Positions 20,698-32,049 of a stretch of 64,000 bases of DNA are shown here, in pieces. A model generated the notes under the pieces. It made no database searches and was not told where the DNA came from. It worked only from the letters and a program-made list of their open reading frames with translations. Source of the DNA: Letharia columbiana (lineage: Eukaryota > Ascomycota > Lecanoromycetes > Lecanorales > Parmeliaceae); NCBI RefSeq assembly GCF_014066305.1, contig NW_023501127.1, positions 1 through 64,000 of the forward strand, given 5' to 3'. Made by a program: the position numbers and the translations under genes. Numbering within the stretch: position 1 is the stretch's first letter; each line of letters begins with the position of its first letter.

Positions 20698-21660
20698 ATG
20701 GCGGACGAACAAAAACCCAAGAAGGCTCCAGGTGCCCGACCAGACAGGGTGAGATTGGTGGTCCTCTTGTACCGCAAGAAAGGCCTCAGCATAGAGGAAT
20801 TTCACGCTTCCTGGTACGCACTCCGGAATCGTCTCTTCCTTCTTTGTACCGAGGTCTGAGCCTCAAGACGTGGCTGAGCAACATAGTCTTTGTGCTTCCC
20901 AGCCCTGCCTTCTGGCTATAGCTCGTCGAGAAGGAGCAATGCTGACTTCGCAATCTGCGTAGGCGAGACGATTTCGCTCCCATCATGTCTGGCGTACCAA
21001 TTTTCAAGAAGAATCTGCTCACTTATGAACAAGTGCGTCACACTGCCATCCAATGTTCGTGCCGGTTCCACGTCACTCATCACGGGCTAATGTAGCATCG
21101 AATCTCTGCAGTGTCATGTCAATGGGGAGGCTCTAAAGGAACTTGAGACAAAAGGCTTTCCTCTTGAAGGGTGCGATGGGGTAAATTTTCCTTAGCCCCC
21201 GTATCTTGAGGAAATCTCCTAATTGTACGGATCAGATTGCTATCTACGAAGCTTTGTCCTATGACAAGGTTCGTTCTTTCTACCAAACGTAATGAGAAAA
21301 GAGCAGTGACCGATCGTGCTGTCAGATTTTTGAGTGCTTGAACGATGAAGAGTTCCGGAAGATCATAGCTCCGGAGGAAGAGAAGTTGCTGGATGAGTCG
21401 AGGGTAAAGTGTGCTAGGCTCTGAATTTTATGCCGCTCGCTCACAGTTAATTAGTCATTGGCTTTCCCAGTGGACATTGTGTCGATCTTTGACGACGTAC
21501 GTATTATTGAAGCATTTCTTACTGTTCGGTCCTGCAGTATGGGTCGCAAGATATGCCTCAGGAGCCAGGCATCTTTTTGCCCTATAAATCAGTCTTGATA
21601 CTCGAATTCGCCTACTCGAAAAAGCAATACTAATTCTGATATCCCTAATAGCCTACCTAA
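20698..21660 (+). CDS. EthD-domain protein, copy 1 (138 aa)
   Basis: I assembled seven exons: 20698..20813, 20963..21032, 21112..21180, 21236..21268, 21326..21403, 21455..21496 and 21652..21660. All introns are GT-AG and the frame is kept. The protein starts MADEQKPKKAPGARPDRVRL, then VVLLYRKKGLSIEEFHASW, the beginning of an EthD-type dimeric alpha/beta barrel. Later blocks are PIFKKNLLTYEQ, GIAIYEALSYDKIFECL, APEEEKLLDES and FPVDIVSIFDDPT. EthD-like domains occur in small ferredoxin-like barrel enzymes, often in fungal secondary or aromatic metabolism; the substrate here is unknown. The last exon is only CCTACCTAA; it is supported by copy 2, whose protein ends VLDDAT. It is a tandem duplicate of the gene at 23133. 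Confidence 0.7.
20814..20962 (+). repeat. introner-like element candidate (EthD-1 intron 1)
   Basis: This 149-nt intron, absent from the paralogue at 23133, contains GAGCCTCAAGACGTGG at 20858-20873 and ends AATGCTGACTTCGCAATC...GTAG, similar to the long introns near 35 and 40 kb. The core match is moderate. Confidence 0.4.
21497..21651 (+). repeat. introner-like element (EthD-1 last intron)
   Basis: This 155-nt intron has the core GGGTCGCAAGATATG at 21541-21555, followed by CAGGAG. GTCGCAAGA.ATG is identical to the exonuclease intron at 40122-40289. Confidence 0.5.
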
Positions 21661-23132
21661 GAGACGTTGGACTCTCCAGAGCTGTCAATGTCTCCCAGCA
21701 AGACATTGGGACTCGGGCAGGCCACGGAACGCGCGAAAAATACAGCACCAGCGTCCTTTGCTACTGTAAATAGCACTGAAATCCTTTGGGTCTTTGAGCC
21801 TTGACTGCTGAAACACTTGTTCACCTGCTTGCTTTAGAGTTTGGCTTGCGGACCAGCAAGAGTTTGAAGCTGAATTTGAAGCTGAGAGTCAATTTTCACG
21901 TCATGCCAGCACAAAGCGTTTACGAGGGTGAAGTGGGTAAAAGCAAGCGCTGGGACCCAAGATTCCCTCCTTCCGACGATAAGATCTCCTTATGACGGCC
22001 ATGACGACAACAATAGCAAGCAGGGTCATCTAGTCAAAAGTCTGAACACAAAGGAACAGGATGTTTCATTAGGTCCATGTCGAATTGACTCATGCAGATT
22101 GCATGTATCGACTAAAAGAAGAGCCTATTGTCTTGTCTTCTACGGAGGTCGGTACCAAAAGTCCGGATGCCAAAACTCGTGCGCTAAGATCCCTGATGAA
22201 GGCTGCCTGGACAATGCGCTTGCAAGTGCTTCGGAACTGCACCTGGCCTAGCCCAGTTTGGGGCCCAACGCCCGGTACAACGCCCAAAAGAGATCTCCAA
22301 AGTTCAATTCATATGCTGCCAGGAGATGGTTTCCAAGGTCTCTCCTGTTCTCCCACTCCCGGGCTGCCTTCGGAACTAAGCTTAGGGCTGATACTAGCGC
22401 TGTCCAGGACTTGCGGTGCCGACTTCGCATTCGTATTATCATATATATCATTCTCCGTTATCGCTTGCACGACATCAACACCATTCATCCAGGTATCCGC
22501 TGGGCTTGCCAGTGCATTACCCTCTCCAATGCAGGGTCCTTAAAGACTTTCGGCCGACGCAGGGCACAACAGGGTCTAGTGATGAACTCCTCGGGTAGGT
22601 CAGTCCCGAGCTTATGGGTGAACCTACCCAGTTTTCTGTGACAGTATGCGTCCACAATGCTAAGGTACGTTTGCCAAGATCGGAGAGATTAGCCCGACTA
22701 CAGATATTGGAGCTAGACAGTAACTTGAAGAAGCGTGGGTACAGTTCCTAAGGAAAAAGGGAATCCATTGACTCGAGTTTCAAGGCTACTTAGTAGCTAT
22801 AGCTATGTCGGTGATCCTACGCGTCTCGGTGGCGTTTTCATACCCTGTCCACCGCAATCACGCAGGTGATCTTGCAGAAAAGGGGTCTGATTCCTGCAAG
22901 TTGGGGAGGCTATCGACCCGGCGTGCGTGGGATCTGTACAAGAAGCGAATACGAAGATTCCAGGGGAGCCAGACCCTGATAGTATGGTACGTGTGTGTTG
23001 CCGTAGATTGAGGGGTACAATTTTTCCAACTGTGATCTGGAGGTTTGTATCCAACCCCCGTCATTCCCACTTTCTGCATTTCATAAAACAACCCAAAAGC
23101 GAAAACAGCACTGGAAAAAGCCATTGCCCTCC
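21661..23132. other. intergenic between the EthD copies
   Basis: About 1.5 kb. Short similarity follows both EthD copies (around 21,665-21,705 and 24,000-24,040, e.g. TGTCTCC.AGCAA), so the duplicated unit includes 3' flank. ORFs at 21801-22641 and 22805-23054 are unsupported. Confidence 0.4.
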
Positions 23133-23975
23133 ATGGCAGACGAACAGAAACCGAAGACTAAGTCCTTCGCTGCGAGGAAGGACAGAGTGAGGTTGACGCT
23201 TCTCGTGTACCGAAAGCCAGGCATGAGCCTCGATGAATTTCATCAATACTGGAAGAACCAGCACGCAGAGCTTTTCAGCAGCATTGCCATCGTCAAGAAG
23301 AATTTGCTCAGTTATGTACAAATGCGTGAAGCTTGCGTCGGGTACTCTCGGTCCGTGGCTGCATAGGGCTAACATCGTCTATATTGTCTCTGCAGGCTCA
23401 TGTCAATGAAGAAGTAAGTACGCCTCCGCTAGATTCGTTCCCCGTCTATGCCAAGATGTGAGCCCGAAGATCTTTTTCGGGAGCAGAGACCTCGTTGGCC
23501 CACAGCACAATCCTGACCTTGAAGCTTGACCTTGAAGAAGGAATGCTGACCTGGAAACCCTGCGTAGGCTTCGGCACAATTGAAGCAAGTAGGCTTCCCT
23601 GTCTCTGATGCCGACGGCGTGAGTTCACTTCATTCATGCCGCTTTCGAGGAGCATTCTCCAACCGTCCTAGATGGCTATATTTGAAGCCCCTTCGTACGC
23701 AATGATAGCTGCTTGCTTCCAAGACGAAGAATACCAGAAGATTGTGGTGCCGGATGAGGAGGTGCGTAACTTCAAGTCCAGATTTCATCTGCTGAATAGA
23801 GTCTTGGAAACTTGGGTCATCTGTTGGCAATGTTCATTGTGTAGACATGCCAAAGATATCGAGTTTTCGAGAAAGCAATGCTAACTCTAGGATGCTTGTC
23901 CAGAATTTCTTGGACCGGGGCAGATGTTTTGCATTAGCGGCGGAGTTGGTGCCAGTCTTGGATGATGCTACCTAA
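23133..23975 (+). CDS. EthD-domain protein, copy 2 (139 aa if the mutated donor is spliced)
   Basis: By analogy with copy 1, the exons are 23133..23321, 23396..23413, 23568..23618, 23672..23761 and 23904..23975 (139 aa). It starts MADEQKPKTKSFAARKDRVR, then LTLLVYRKPGMSLDEFHQYW, AIVKKNLLSYVQ, AHVNEE, QLKQVGFPVSDADG, MAIFEAPSYAMIAACF and ends LVPVLDDAT. The first donor is ATGCGT instead of the GTGCGT present at the same place in copy 1. As written, reading through stops at 23366 after 77 residues. Either a nearby donor is used (GTACAA at 23316 would delete two residues and keep frame) or the copy is inactivated. Intron positions differ between the copies: copy 1 has extra introns within the HASW and SYDK regions. 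Confidence 0.6.
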
Positions 23976-24453
23976 TGTACACGTCTTATTTCGGGAATGT
24001 TGGGCTCATGGGGCTGTCCATCATGTCTCCTAGCAATATATCTTCTGCCGGTGGACCGCGATTGGTACGAACTGCCGTGGCATTAGCAATTCTTGGCTGC
24101 TTCAGATGGCTCATGAATCAATATACCCCATTCCTGTGAAAGCATTAGAATCATCTGCTACTGCGAATGGCTCATGAGCCTACTCACCGTTTCCACTCGA
24201 AAGAAGATCCATAGCCACCCTAATACTGAATGAGTAAACGGCACATGTTGAAAGGGTCATTCACATACGCCGTAGGACTTCTAAGAACTCCATAATGAAG
24301 ATCGATCCTTCTAAATCATTAAAGTGATCTAAATGCGGACTGAGCTTGAAACTCCATGTACACCGCAACATAAGGTCTATTAATATTGCGCCGTAATACC
24401 TGTTTTGTTGTTAGTCTACACTATTGTAACATCTTGATATGGGTACAGGGGTT
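23976..24453. other. intergenic, nothing recognised
   Basis: Convergent 3' ends of EthD copy 2 and ERD1. Except for the 3'-flank similarity to the region after EthD copy 1, nothing is seen. Confidence 0.4.
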
Positions 24454-25720
24454 TCACATTTGTTTACTGTGAAAATGTTGGTGTCGTCGTAATCCCCACG
24501 GGTGCTCAGGGTTATTGCGCACGGAGGAGGGAGCAAACAGAGTGAGGTCCCAATCCTGAAGGAATTGATTGGTCAGAACGCATCCCGAGCAAGTGCATGT
24601 AGGGATGAGGGATTGGTACTTTGGCAACGTCCCAATAGAAGGAGTAGAAGGAGTTGAGGAAGACAAAGAACAACCTGGGCCTATGTCAATCGTGGCCTTG
24701 TACAGGTCTAGAAGCTATGTCCTACCACAAACGGAATAAACTCGCTTCGGTCATGCCAAAATCGTTCGGATTCGTCCCTCGCTGCAGCGCGCTCAGCACG
24801 ATGACTGGGAAAGCGCTGGAATACTTCAGAGCATTTGCGAGATGTTGTCTGCGTGATTTAATCAGCTCTCTCTTCGTATTGACTCCACGAAAGGGCCTCC
24901 GCATACCCGCCCCAACCTGTGGTTGCATTCTTATTAGGGTTGTTTCTGACCCTCAAGAATTCAATCAAACACTGCCTGAGCCGTATCATGCTGGGAACGC
25001 TGATGATGAGTGGCACCATGTAGGCGCCACCACAATTTCGATCAGGCTTGCCCGTAGACGAAAGCCCCGGAGACAGAAGCATGCACCAAGACACGAATAA
25101 GTCACCGAGAACTTTTGCGTACGATGTTAAGACATCGGCCAAAAGTATGTCTCCGAACTTTCCATTGTCTGCTTCTGCAATCCCCCCAATGCTGACACGT
25201 TTCAAAGTCGAAAGGAATCGGTATCGGCCTGTTCGTGACAGGCGTTGGAAAGGCAGGAGAAAGAAGACGGCGAGTAGGAAGAGGAACGATTGAGGGAGGA
25301 TATCCCACGCGAGGACCAGAGCCGGTTGTCCATGTGTGATAATCCAGAAGAGCAGGATAGAAATGATGAGGGGCACAGTTACTGTGGCCGCAAGCTGGTA
25401 TGTTCGGCGGTGGTGCGGAGGGATGCTGGAAGAGGTTCGAGTGTGATACTTGATCAGTATTGGCAAATCCTTGGACAATCCCATCAGCCAAATGATACTG
25501 CGGGTATGGTGCTTGCCATGCTCACGATCTTCAGGATAGACAGGTAGTGTAAATTAACCCCCCAAGCCCACACGCCTAAGAGTGTATTAGCCACACTGCA
25601 TTGGCTAGTTGGGAGAGGATAACGCATACCAAGAACAAGGATGACTGCGATTCTGTACGGCAAAGGCAGTAGTAGACTAAAGGCGTCGAGCTCAGGCTCG
25701 ACAGCTGGATCCCCATCCAT
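24454..25720 (-). CDS. ERD1: Erd1-like EXS-domain membrane protein, 327 aa
   Basis: Exons are complement(24454..24555, 24620..24674, 24726..24848, 24907..25469, 25526..25575, 25630..25720), all GT-AG and in frame. It starts MDGDPAVEPELDAF and has several hydrophobic segments (LLLPLPYRIAVILVLG, VTVPLIISILLFWIITHG, ILPQSFLFLLAVFFLLPF). The EXS signatures follow: RYRFLSTLKRVSIGG, FGDILLADVLTSYAKVLGDL, GGQHLANALKYSSAFPV, FLNSFYSFYWDVAKDWDLTLF. In yeast Erd1 acts in the Golgi in retention of ER residents, recycling of glycosyltransferases and phosphate handling. The gene is divergent from PEX10. The C-terminal tail after RNNPEHPWGLRR is short. Length is slightly below yeast Erd1. Confidence 0.88.
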
Positions 25721-25982
25721 GCTGTAGACATAATCAACCGAACATTCTCAAAGGTGTAAACCAAAAGAAGGAATGAATGTGATTAGAGCAAGTCTTCTTG
25801 CTCACGCGAGCTTGAGAGTAAGGTATTGTACAGTTTGCGCATACTCGGGTGCCGCTTGAAGCCAAGTGGCTTGCGACCTTAAAGAGGCAATGGATCTTGT
25901 GCCGAGGCAGTCAAATGTGGAGACGCTTCGAGGAAGCTTACGGAGTATATGCCTGGAACATCGAGTATGGAAGAGACAGGTC
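25721..25982. promoter_or_regulatory. bidirectional promoter ERD1 / PEX10
   Basis: Only 262 bp separate the two ATGs of divergently transcribed genes, so the promoters overlap. No clear TATA box or regulatory motif is seen. Confidence 0.5.
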
Positions 25983-27199
25983 ATGGCAACTTCCAATCTC
26001 CCCAACGATCACGTACACGACGTTCCCAGATCATTGACCTCGGACTACGCCTTCCCTTTCGCTGCCGCTCCAGACATAATACGCTCCAATCAGAAAGATA
26101 TTCACTTCCAAGGCGTCCTCTTTGAGCAGCTCTCTACTATCCTTCGCCGTCTATACGGGTCGCGGTTCTCTCACAGATACGGCTCCGAAGCCCGCACATT
26201 CACTGAGCTGCTTTATCTTGGGCTCACTACCGTGCTTGGCAATCGCAGCCTGGGCGAGGAGTACTGTGATATCTATCAGATCGAAAATCAGTCCAGGCAG
26301 CTTCCTACCATAGGTCGCCGCACGGGCTACGTACTCTCGGCCGTTCTCCTACCCTACACCCTCAGCAAGCTTCTCCCCAGTCTTCGCTCTCGCATTCGCC
26401 TCAAGATCGAAAGCAATCTCAGTCGGGCGCCAAAGTCTTCTAGAGCCTCTCTATACTATCGTCTCCAGTTCTACCTCCTAGAGAACCTGTCCACCATAAC
26501 CTCAGTCTCGACTTCCCCTATATACGCTATTTTTCTCGCGGTATTCTACTTCACAGGCTCCTATTATCACCTCAGCAAGCGGCTCTTCGGGCTACGCTAC
26601 ATCTTCTCGAAGCGCCTGGCCCCCTCCCAACAGCGCGTAGGCTATGAAGTTCTCGGTGTGCTATTAGTGCTTCAAATAGTTGTGCAGGCTTATCTGCACG
26701 TCCAGAATACTATCACAACCGCTCTACCAACAGAGGGATCCAGTGCTTTCCTCGATGATGGGGTGGAGATAGGTCTCCAAAGCCACCAAGGAACCCAAGA
26801 AGCTAGCGACCTGCTGGAGCCCTCAAAACCCATGGAGAGAGCAGATACCAGCCGCAATCGTATCTCAGTTACAACCCATACGCCTCTCCCCACGTCCTCC
26901 CTCCCGCGCTACGATCTCTCAGATCCGTCATGCCTCGCCTGGTTACAACCGAAGCAGCAAAGAAAATGCACACTGTGCCTCGAGCCGATGAAAGATCCGT
27001 CATCTACAACTTGCGGACATACGTTCTGCTTCACGTGTATTTTAGACTGGCTGGGTGAGAAGCAAGAATGTCCATTATGCAGGCAAAGGGCTTTGAGCCA
27101 ACACGGTAGGTATCTTCTGAGCGTTCAATTCCTTAAGAAGCAATCTCATTCGCGTCATGCTAATTCAACTTTGGTCTAGTCTTACCACTGAGAGGCTGA
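25983..27199 (+). CDS. PEX10: peroxisome biogenesis factor 10, RING E3 ligase
   Basis: Exons are 25983..27105 and 27180..27199 (380 aa). The 74-nt intron GTAGGT...GTCTAG gives the family's typical end SQHVLPLRG, whereas the unspliced frame adds an unrelated tail. The start MATSNLPNDHVHD is the ATG at 25983. The N-terminal Pex2/Pex10/Pex12 domain contains FAAAPDIIRSNQKD, RTFTELLYLGL, GRRTGYVLSAVLLPY and hydrophobic segments around residues 180-245. The C3HC4 RING lies at about residues 329-370 (CTLCLEPMKDPSSTTCGHTF, then CILDWL and CPLCRQ). With Pex2 and Pex12, Pex10 forms the peroxisomal ubiquitin ligase that recycles the import receptor Pex5. Confidence 0.93.
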
Positions 27200-28312
27200 G
27201 TAGGATAAGTGCGAGGCTGTTAACACAGGGGGGAATGGAAGTATGAGGGCCAGATTCCGAGAGGTCTATGCCCGCAGCGACCCTCATGTAGTGGTCACGC
27301 AAATGGCAGAAACTGCGTCATAGTGGAAGCAGATGAGCGATGACTCGAGCTGACTGTATGCGCCTCCTTTGGTGCATCGAATGCCATGGTAATAAATGAT
27401 GCAGGCACCAAGCCCGCCTCTTGCCCTGTTTTGACCTCGAGCTACATGTGAAAGCCATGCTGCTCAGACGTGACAGATACTGAATGAGAGGAACGAGAGG
27501 CTCTTGGTGCGATATTGATCAAGGATCGCTGGAGCAGCGGCTCTGTGAGGTGTCCCTATTGGTATGCCCCTTCAGTGGTGTGAAGCCATAAAATGGAGCA
27601 TAGGTGTCGATTACTAACCGAAGAAGCAAGTATGGATTGCGTCTTCTTATTTATGAATCTCTTTTTCCCGAAAGCCGCTCTCGTAGCTTTCTGGGGAGGA
27701 TAAACTTCTTTCTCTTGTTTCTTGAGCTGAGCAGGCTTGCGTGGCTACTTTAGAAATTGGAGAGTTGTATCGAAAGATGGTATACCAATATTGGTTAATG
27801 TGCTGCTTGAGTGTTTCCGTTGCGATTATCTCCAATCTCACAAAATCTGGGACTTTGAGCAGATCCTCCATACCGTACAGTCTCATCAGATCAAATCTTG
27901 TTTCCCCAAGAAGTCGCAGCCGAGAAGCAGGTTTGGATCCAGCGCGAGAAGCTCTGGCTGGTCGAAAGCTACAGACCATACGTTTTCTGGAACTCAGGCA
28001 CGACTCAAGGGGCAGGGATCTTTCCACTCGGTCCTATGGCGAACATGACGGAGAATGCGCGCAAGCAGCATCTTTCGTGAACTATCTGGGTAAAGGATTT
28101 CCGAGCCCCGCATTGCTGTCGACGAGCAGCTGGTTTCTGGGCCAAATTCCTTCCGCCAAGCCACAAGCGGCCAAAAATAAGCCCTCCGTCCGACAATCTC
28201 AACATCGATCAACCCCGAAGAAGTTCCGAAGCCCCGGTCCAGAGAGTGTTTCGGTAAGCCACAGTCGATCAGCAAAGAACTCTCTGGCCGCGACGATCTC
28301 AGCACACAACGT
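27200..28312. other. gene-poor degraded region
   Basis: About 1.1 kb without supported genes. Overlapping ORFs at 27647-28316 run on both strands in several frames, as expected for decayed coding sequence; no family recognised. Confidence 0.4.
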
Positions 28313-28768
28313 TTGAGCAAGTGCAAGGATATCCGCTCAATTTTTGATACCCTGCACAGCTCAACAGAGGCTTCGCCTAGCGAACATCAGCTAATTCGAC
28401 GCCTAGACGGAGCATACATCATGGAGAACACTGACGAATTCGAAACCGTTTTCACCGAGCTACTCCGACTACCCGGGGGATGCACGGGTGGCATTGCAGT
28501 CTCGGGATAAGCTAATTCGGAGCGGCTTCTTTCCTTGCGATGCGAACTCGGTGAGGTCCGATGGATTTGTCATGAGATCGTCTACTAATGGTGTAAGCAC
28601 TTGGCTTGCATCCATGCGAGGTATGATCCAAGCGTTTTGCGGCTTGTTAGGAATGAAGGGAAAAGATCGCTTTGCACGAAATGAGCTATCGAAGAAAGAG
28701 CGTCGAAAAATCGCAAAAACGCTATCTCTACCGAGCACTAGAGTCGCGAACCTGAGCAGGCCAACATA
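28313..28768 (+). pseudogene. split ORF of unknown family, probable gene relic
   Basis: Two overlapping plus-strand frames together look like one protein. The first contains LIRRLDGAYIMENTDEFE and ELLRLPGGCTGGIAV before a stop at 28508-28510. The next frame continues with SRDKLIRSGFFPCDANSV, SDGFVMRSSTNGV and KKERRKIAKTLSLPSTR. The composition is protein-like and the second frame picks up where the first ends, consistent with a frameshift around 28,490-28,505. An intron cannot be excluded. I do not recognise the family. It lies in the gene-graveyard region next to other broken genes. Confidence 0.35.
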
Positions 28769-29589
28769 AGCATCAAGTGATCTTCGGGGCAGTATCCATT
28801 CGAAGCTAGATCAACGGCAATGCCAGGACCTCAATACGCTCAGACCCTCGTCATCTTGAGCATGTCCAAGTCCATCTTCCGACCATCCTCGTGAGCTCTT
28901 GTTTTCATGCCCGGATTGTCTGTCGAGGCCATGAGCAGGTACGGAGCGTACAGACGGCCGTAACAAGTAGATGGCAAGAATAGCCCGTCAACTACCCCCT
29001 TGGGGTCCAAAACGATTGCCATGCAGAAGCGTTGTCCGTTGACAAAATACTACTAGATACCGTAATGAGTGAACAGAGGCTTACTCGGCAGGTTCTCATC
29101 GATTAAGTGCTCTCATCATTGTATAATTTAGCTGCGTCCATTTATGCACGCTTCCGTGAAAATGAGAAGGTCGCCCATTCCTGCCACACTTCTGCGGAGT
29201 TGAGCTCAATTCTCGACGCAAAAGCGCATTGGGAGTTTCGACATCAATACGAATTGGGAAGCTTTCTTTCAAGTCGCAATAATAGCGCTGCTGCTGAGAG
29301 ATGGGACAATAATGCACAAAGAGCGGGCCAAGCCAAGCGCGCCGTAGTCCGTGTGTACGTGGAGTACCTCTCGCGGTGAAGCGTGCCGCATATGTTTACT
29401 CCCGGTCTACCCCTCTGTTTTTGTTGGTTTGGTCAAGATCGGAAAGCGCACAACGGAACCATCTGGGGAGATAAGGCTATGGAGGGGGTTCGAGAAGGGA
29501 AGGCTGGGATGATCCGATTAGCCCTTAGAAAGCTTATCCAAGCAACATATGCGAGTCGAAGACATCAGATGCTGGTACATTTCACAAAC
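28769..29589. other. gene-poor degraded region
   Basis: Short ORFs only (for example 28840-29022 minus, 29107-29379 plus); none supported. Confidence 0.35.
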
Positions 29590-30693
29590 CATAGTCTCTC
29601 ACCTATTGGGGCGAAAAGAGGCATCCTCCTCGATGTCATTGAACCAATTGACCCCGAGTCTGATCGATTTCCCTCATCCCTTATAGTGCTGAGAGCTTGG
29701 GGTCCAATTTCAGCGAAGGTGTAGCCGTGGCGATAATACTTGTCGCCGTCCTCGCCTGGTACTCTGGATCCAAGAAGCCTAGGAATCCAAGCTCCCGGCC
29801 CCCAACGTCGCATACCAAGGATACGCTAAGTAACTGAACCAATCATACCGTTCATTGTGACTGTCACGTCCGGCTTCTATCCAATGTTCTCGCGGGAAAT
29901 CAGGTCGAGGTAAGGCGAAATAGCGAACCAGTAACCTTCGACCATCGAGCATGCCATTGATTACATTGTGATACATAGCGGGTGACTTGGGGTACCTGGA
30001 ATTCGATGAGCCAAGGAGAGCACAGACAATCCTCTGGAACTCCCATCATCAAGCGTTGCAATCGGCCTACCAGTAGCGAAACAACCATCATTCTGCAAAG
30101 ATCGCGATGTTTGGCAGGTCACTTGGGCAACGGGGTATATAATTGCGAATCTGCAAGCTGTTTATTATCGTCAGCAGGAACCATATGTGCATCCTCATAT
30201 TTATGGCTCCATTTTTTCCGGAAATCCATTCGCGCTATAGCTTCGATAGCTCTTTCCCATGTTGGTCTATTTCGTCCAAATTCGAGAAGGAGCACCCCAG
30301 CATCAGCAGCCCGCTTCGATGCAATTTCGAGATCCTTGAGTTGCCCCGTCGCTGCTAAGGGGAGAAGATATACCGGGAATTCCGTATGTCTAGACGTCCA
30401 GATCAGTCAACGGCGAGTCGCAAAGGCACTTCTGCGCGCTGCCTACGCTGAAGAGAGCCATGACCGTTGAAACTTCGTAGAGTTTCGGGAACTCCAATTC
30501 AGTAGTGGTTTTTGGTATAGCCTGTGCGTCATCTACAGTCATATTGCGAAGGCTTTCTCGGCCTGTAGGCGCGTGCTTTCTCGCCAAGCTTTCGGCTCTT
30601 GGCTATCGAAGGACGAGCAACTAGGAAGCGGTAGACAAGCATGCCTAGCACCAGAACGAACTTCCATCGTTTCGCAAAAGGATCGGGTGTCAT
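29590..30693 (-). pseudogene. MpaB-like ER oxygenase (rubber-oxygenase domain) relic
   Basis: On the minus strand, fragments line up in family order but in changing frames. First comes an N-terminal membrane anchor (RWKFVLVLGMLVYRFLVARP, about 30,600-30,680). Next are MTVDDAQAIPKTTTELEFPK (about 30,480-30,540), TYGIPGISS, and KWSHKYEDAHMVPADDNKQL (about 30,160-30,220). Near the C-terminus are NVINGMLDGRRLLVRYFALP, FSYLAYPWYAT, LLGSRVPGEDGDKYYRHGYT and FAEIGPQ (about 29,700-29,960). The order resembles MpaB, the ER-bound oxygenase of mycophenolic acid biosynthesis, and its many fungal homologues. The middle of the domain is missing: KRAADAGVLLLEFG runs straight into the later part, and several frame changes and stops occur. 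It is therefore a nonfunctional relic. Confidence 0.6.
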
Positions 30694-32049
30694 GATATCT
30701 GGCTCCGTTGTAGGGTCTTTGCATGGTGGATCGGTCGTAAACGAGAGAAGAGTACAATCATGGAACGGGTCCTCTAAACTTTGAACTACTTCACCCTTCG
30801 TACTTGTACGTCTTGGTGCAGAGCTACGTTTTTCTTGGCGGTGTCCTGCCATTCTACTACTTTTGATGGAACGTCTATCTTCTTGGCACGAAAGTACCCA
30901 CCAACGGATGCCGGTTATGGTACACTCAGGGAACGATTCAATTGGAGGCAGACTTCTCGGCCGCACGACATAGCTCCGGGATCGCCGCCCAGCTGATGGC
31001 TGTGCTAAGGTAGGTACCGATCAACCTGCGACGAGACTCTGCATCATCAGCGCTAGTAGATGCACCTCAACCATCCCCTTCGAAAGTGAAACTCGTAGCC
31101 ACGCAAGACTGTCCGTTGATTGTGATTTCCTATTGGTCTGCTGAACTCACCCTGCTGCAAGGCTACCTGCCACATGCATCTCGCTTATGTATGTCAGCCG
31201 TACGCCCTACTAGCCCATTCGAATCTCCTGGTCACTCTTCGGCTCTTGCTTTCTTTAATATTATTCATGATGCGCACAAGGCTGTGAGAGTAGTCTGCAT
31301 GTGACCCTGACCGTCTACAGCCGAGACTCTGCTAGAGCCAAAGTTTCCTAGAAGATTTAACAAGCAGTCGTTGTTCTCACCAAAACTTGCTAGCTGGATG
31401 GTCCATCCTTTTAGCCCCGCCGCATGACAACGAGATTTGAAACGGGTTTCGTCAGGTCGGAGATTAAACCTTAATTTGAGATAGAATGTAGAGCGCCATA
31501 CGGAAATGCTGTGTATCCTAGTGGTGGCAACAGTTCGGGCCTCAAAGGACAGTTATCCGACATTCTGATGGGTCCCGCTCATCAGAATCGTAGGGACTCA
31601 AGGCCACCCTGGTCGTAGCGACTGTTTTCCTCCATTCGGAACCTCCTCGCACAGGTAGACAACTTTTGCATGAACTCACCAATCTCCCCAGACTTTTTAT
31701 AGTTTTATCATTCCTTTATAGATCATCAAACGCCGCTCCGTTAGCAGAGCCAGCAGCTCATGCCCTCTAACGGAGCTTTAAGCGTCAAGGAAATGCCTCA
31801 ATTGCATCAATCGCCTCTTTACGACGGGCCTCTTCCAAGATGTAAAGGCCGGTAACTCTCTCCATTCCGAGACCGTTCAGCCGCTATCAACATTCTTTGT
31901 CTCTTATAAGCGATACTGACCCCGAAAATACCTCCGGAGGAGGGCACGCGCACGTGTTTGAAGCTTGGATGGCTCTAAGCCATACGCGCTGAAGGTGCGC
32001 AGCTCGCCTTGACTCCTCGCCTCTCTGCGGTATGGTCTTCTTTACATAG
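30694..32049. other. gene-poor degraded region
   Basis: No supported gene. ORFs at 30781-31304 lack conserved features. The stretch 31,300-32,000 is free of long ORFs. Confidence 0.35.

Noticed and set aside
27106..27179. Unspliced C-terminal tail of PEX10
   Set aside because: The tail is unrelated to the family, whereas splicing gives the conserved VLPLRG end.
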